Assembly (NCBI GenBank): GCA_039189975.1
Contig: JBCCYI010000212.1
Location: 1-7,798, forward strand
Reading direction: 5' to 3'
DNA from: HLUCCA09 sp039189975
GTDB taxonomy: Bacteria > Pseudomonadota > Alphaproteobacteria > Rhodobacterales > Rhodobacteraceae
Length of the DNA stretch: 7,798 nt
The notes under the pieces are model-generated. The model made no database searches. It was not told where the DNA came from and saw nothing but the letters and a program-made list of their open reading frames with translations. Position 1 is the stretch's first letter. The number at the start of each line of letters is the position of its first letter. Made by a program: the position numbers and the translations under genes. This document shows positions 5,345-7,798 of this stretch, one piece after another.

Positions 5345-7006
5345 TCAGCGCTTGCTGACCGTCGCGGTGCAGAGGGTCGAACTGCTCAGGTTGAACGAGC
5401 GGCCGTCAGACGCCAGCGTGCCCGACCACGTCTCCACGATGTGCCCCCAGTTGTTGCTGCCCTGAATGGTCTGGCCCAAAACCCGGACCGAGGTCGTCCC
5501 GCTCTGTCCGATACTGTCGGCAATCGGACCAGCATACGTCTCGCTGCCGGTGGAGCTCAGCCGCATCGTGCCCGTCACGCGGATGAAGAGCGGGCACTTT
5601 GCCGAATATGCCCAAGTACCGGACAGCGACGGCGCCGTCGGCGCGCTCGGTGTCGTTGTGCGGGCGGATGCCGTCTGCGCGGGCTGCGCCACTGCCCCTG
5701 CGAGACAGACCCGCCCTGTCGCGGCGCGCAGAACGTCGAGCGCGGTGGCGCTGCCGAGATCGTCCGCGCTCAGCGCAGAGGCACTCTCCTGCAGAAACCG
5801 GTTCCAGGCGGCGCGCGTGCGCGGGCCGGAGATCCCGTCCGCAACGCCCGCGTTGCATCCCAGACGGTTCAGCTCTTCCTGGGACGCGCGCAGGAGCGCA
5901 CGTGTGTCGGCGACTGGGTCTTCGGGTGGGACCGGGCGCGGGGTGTCCCGCTGTGGCGACGTTGCACTCTCAGGCTGGCTCAGAGCGGCCAACATGTCGC
6001 GCGCCAGGCCGAGGGCAAAGGCATCGCCGGAGGCGGCATGCTTATCGACGAACGCCTGCAGCGCCGAGGCCGAGCCGATCTCGCGCGCAAGATCAAAGTC
6101 TTGCCGGACCGTTGAGGTAGCGGCCTGTCCCGGCGAGGCAATCGCCGCGTCCGTCCCGGCCGCCGGGGCGGGGCGGGCCAGATCTTCCCGGGCCCCGTCC
6201 GAGCGGGGCACAACAGCAGGCGGTGCGGCGGCCGGCACGAGATAGAAGTCACCCAGAAGCTCGTCATAATAAGCCGGAAACTGGCTATGGTTGCGACTAA
6301 GGGCGAGATCACGCACTTCGGTGCGGACTTCGGACACAAGGGCCCGAAGCTCCAGCCCCGGACGCGACAGACGCGGCAGGAGCGCGCGGGTGAAGACGGA
6401 GTTGGGGTTGGGATCATCGTCGGAGAGCCGGTCGAGCGCAAGTTGCCCAACGCCAGCGGAGAAGATCACAAAGGTCCCTTCAGGGGCCAGCACCCGCCCA
6501 AGACCGCGCGTCCCTCCGATCGACCGTCCGGTTGTCTGGGTGAAAGGATTCTCGCGGCAAGCGTCGATGATCGCCAGTGTTGTGCGCGCCCCCGTGGCCC
6601 GCACCCGATCCAGCATCACGGAGAGCGCAATGGACTCTGACGCGACCAGCAGACCATCGCCGCTTTGGGGCGCCACGACATCCGTTGGCAGCAGGTAGTT
6701 CTCTCCCGCAATTTCAACGCCGTGGCCCGCAAAGAAGATCAGGGCGGTGTCGCCGGGCTGCAGACGCGCGGCGAATTCCGAGAGCGTGCGGTTCATGTCG
6801 CGGCGGGTCGCATCGGTGGACAGCATGACGCGATACCCCTGGTCGTCGAGCGCAGAGGCAATGGCGGTCGCATCGTTGACCGCGTTCCGCAGCACGGGGA
6901 TTTCATCGTAGGCGTCATTGCCGATGACCAGAGCAAACCGGCCCGCCGCATGAGCCGAAACACCGCTGGCCAGAACCAGAACGAAGGCAAGGAGAACGTG
7001 TCGCAT
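5345..7006 (-). CDS. Secreted caspase-family (peptidase C14) protein with peptidoglycan-binding-like module
   Basis: A 553-residue exported protein. Residues 1-20 are a signal peptide (hydrophobic LLAFVLVLASGV, cleavage after AHA). Residues 23-257 form a caspase-like p20 domain: FALVIGNDAYDEIPVLRNAVNDA, catalytic His95 in FFAGHGVE, and catalytic Cys150 in IIDACRENPF. It ends with NSVFTRALLPRL and SQFPAYYDELLGDFYL, as in bacterial orthocaspases. An Ala/Pro-rich linker and a short helical repeat follow (about 300-341; ALQAFVDKH, ALGLARDMLAAL). Next is a PG_binding_1-like module (about 366-436; LNRLGCNAGVADGISGPRTRAAW) with Cys384 and Cys434 possibly paired, then a Ser/Thr/Pro linker. Last comes a beta-rich C-terminal domain (about 461-553; GTWAYSAKC...GSNNWGHIVETWSGTL) with Cys471 and Cys546. 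It probably acts in the periplasm, cleaving after basic residues as orthocaspases do; the target is unknown. There is no Shine-Dalgarno, and the promoter suggests a leaderless mRNA. Confidence 0.92.
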   Translation of the reverse strand: MRHVLLAFVLVLASGVSAHAAGRFALVIGNDAYDEIPVLRNAVNDATAIASALDDQGYRVMLSTDATRRDMNRTLSEFAARLQPGDTALIFFAGHGVEIAGENYLLPTDVVAPQSGDGLLVASESIALSVMLDRVRATGARTTLAIIDACRENPFTQTTGRSIGGTRGLGRVLAPEGTFVIFSAGVGQLALDRLSDDDPNPNSVFTRALLPRLSRPGLELRALVSEVRTEVRDLALSRNHSQFPAYYDELLGDFYLVPAAAPPAVVPRSDGAREDLARPAPAAGTDAAIASPGQAATSTVRQDFDLAREIGSASALQAFVDKHAASGDAFALGLARDMLAALSQPESATSPQRDTPRPVPPEDPVADTRALLRASQEELNRLGCNAGVADGISGPRTRAAWNRFLQESASALSADDLGSATALDVLRAATGRVCLAGAVAQPAQTASARTTTPSAPTAPSLSGTWAYSAKCPLFIRVTGTMRLSSTGSETYAGPIADSIGQSGTTSVRVLGQTIQGSNNWGHIVETWSGTLASDGRSFNLSSSTLCTATVSKR

Positions 7007-7012
7007 GTCGGG

Positions 7013-7041
7013 ATAGGAGGGGCGGCCGCGGTGTGGGTCAA
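7013..7041 (-). promoter_or_regulatory. Candidate promoter of the caspase-fold gene, predicting a leaderless transcript
   Basis: TTGACC (7041-7036) matches the -35 consensus at 5 of 6 positions. A 17-base spacer is followed by TCCTAT (7018-7013), a partial -10 match. Six bases separate this from the ATG at 7006, so transcription would start on the A of the start codon. The absence of any Shine-Dalgarno before this ATG agrees with a leaderless mRNA. The -10 box is weak, so the call is moderate. Confidence 0.4.
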
Positions 7042-7570
7042 GCGCTAATCTGCCCGTCTGGCCATAGGTTTATGCTCCGTGCGCCAGACGTCTAAGCCCG
7101 CGCCCCCATCGGGCCGCGAGGCCCGTGTTCCTCTGGGGCCGTGTCGCTGGTAGCGTTCTGCGACTGTGACCCGTGTTTGTGGCTCCCCACGACGGGCAAA
7201 CGCGCCCCGAGGCCGGAGCACTTGAAACGCAAAAGCGTTCCATCAGGGCGGCCCTGACGACTTGGACGGGTGAGAGGTCCACGTGCGCTGGGCCGATGCG
7301 GTCGACGTCTTTGGGCGTCGACCCGGAGAGATGCGTTCGGCACGCCATACGAGGGCGTGGCCGTCTTGATGGCGCTGGGGCTGGTGTCGTCCCGGCCGGA
7401 CACGCGGCGACGTCCTCCAGCAGCCTCCTCCCTGAGACGGGTATGCTTGCGCTGCCAGGACTTCCGACGCGTCGCTTGCACACACGGAGGGGCCAATGCC
7501 GTCCTGAAGCACGCGCAGCGAAGTCGCTGCTTGCAGGCGCGCGCTGAGCGCCGGCCCCATGGCGGAGAGA

Positions 7571-7598
7571 GGTCCGGGAACCGTACCGTCCCCGGACC
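7571..7598 (-). terminator. Terminator-like hairpin after the right-edge gene
   Basis: In the minus-strand RNA, GGUCCGGGGA (7598-7589) pairs with UUCCCGGACC (7580-7571). This gives a 10-bp stem (one G-U pair) around the 8-base loop CGGUACGG. It begins 25 bases after the stop codon of the gene at the right edge, the usual place for an intrinsic terminator. The 3' tail is UCUCUCC rather than a clean U-run, so termination may be weak or may need Rho. Confidence 0.45.
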
Positions 7599-7623
7599 CA
7601 AATCATCTGTGCCGGGGCGGTGT

Positions 7624-7798
7624 TCAGCGCCCCCAGTACTCTGGAATGAGGCTCAGTAGGAACTCTCCGGTATGTCCAGGAAAGGCCGCTTTGAGACGCG
7701 CAATCGCGTCCTCAGGGGTGGCCGCGTTGGTCATCGCATCGTCGAGCACTTCGATATAGGCGATCGCCGTATCCAGCTCTCCGCGGGACGTGGGCAGC
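7624..7798 (-). CDS. C-terminal fragment of an unidentified protein (cut by right edge)
   Basis: The last 57 codons of a gene entering from the right, ending with TGA at 7626-7624. The visible residues look like genuine protein: a long helix (GELDTAIAYIEVLDDAM), then TPEDAIARLKAAFPGHTG, then EFLLSLIPEYWGR. The pattern 'TPEEAI..lK..fP...gE.lL' occurs at the C-terminus of some metallo-beta-lactamase-fold hydrolases, but too little is present to name the family. The start, the active site and any domain before this helix lie outside the window. A hairpin follows 25 bases after the stop. Confidence 0.78.
   Translation of the reverse strand, partial: LPTSRGELDTAIAYIEVLDDAMTNAATPEDAIARLKAAFPGHTGEFLLSLIPEYWGR

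Larger units (their letters stand above)
7007..7623. other. 617-base stretch without a convincing gene; inverted repeats, possible transposase relic
   Basis: Open frames exist on both strands, but their translations are Arg/Ala/Pro/Ser-rich, carry no recognised domain and look like GC-rich shadow frames. I see four perfect inverted repeats: CGGGCC-GCGA-GGCCCG (7110-7125), GTCGACG...CGTCGAC (7301-7322), GCAGCGA-AG-TCGCTGC (7515-7530), and the larger hairpin at 7571-7598 listed separately. Pieces of the plus strand from about 7300 to 7480, read across several frames, resemble the N-terminal part of an IS5-type transposase: SL..VDPE, then YEGVAVLMALGLV, then a DF motif. They would need several deletions and frameshifts, so this is only a suggestion. 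The caspase-gene promoter lies at its left end. Confidence 0.35.

Noticed and set aside
7070..7606. 178-residue minus-strand frame and other frames in the same stretch
   Set aside because: There is no recognisable domain, the composition is that of GC-rich shadow frames, and overlapping frames on both strands look equally poor.

Overview
The window is high-GC DNA with the gene content and codon use of an alphaproteobacterium, most likely Rhodobacterales (Roseobacter-like). The evidence is an alphaproteobacterial-style cobalamin riboswitch, a MocR regulator beside pdxJ, and a periplasmic caspase-fold protein with a peptidoglycan-binding-like module. No complete mobile element, tRNA, rRNA or CRISPR array is visible. 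The lineage is inferred from style only.

Left part (1-2536, all minus strand): a cobalamin-riboswitch operon. In transcription order it holds the riboswitch (2536-2330), a 100-residue protein of unknown function (2199-1897), an ABC ATPase (1900-1091), a periplasmic binding protein (1094-159) and the start of a FecCD/BtuC-type permease running off the left edge (154-1). The first three genes are joined by 4-base overlaps (GTGA, then ATGA), so they form one translationally coupled unit. The riboswitch points to cobalamin or another corrinoid as the imported substrate. A hairpin over the Shine-Dalgarno sequence of the small gene is a plausible OFF switch.

Middle part (2730-5185): a vitamin B6 module. 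A MocR regulator (GntR helix-turn-helix plus aminotransferase domain) on the minus strand is divergent from a pdxJ homologue on the plus strand. The 248-base gap holds a nested inverted repeat over the regulator's start codon and three copies of TGGTTCT in all, which are good operator candidates. The PdxJ is a variant: it keeps the catalytic His/Glu/His set but has Asn-Val where E. coli PdxJ has the Asp-His that contacts deoxyxylulose phosphate.

Right part (5345-7798, minus strand): a secreted caspase-family (C14) protein whose promoter predicts a leaderless mRNA, a 617-base stretch (7007-7623) with no convincing gene but several inverted repeats and a possible transposase relic, and the C-terminal end of an unidentified gene cut by the right edge, followed by a terminator-like hairpin.

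The B12-uptake and B6 modules lie side by side, but nothing in the sequence shows that they are co-regulated. The best candidates for something undescribed are the unknown protein that opens the B12-riboswitch operon and the MocR-paired variant PdxJ.
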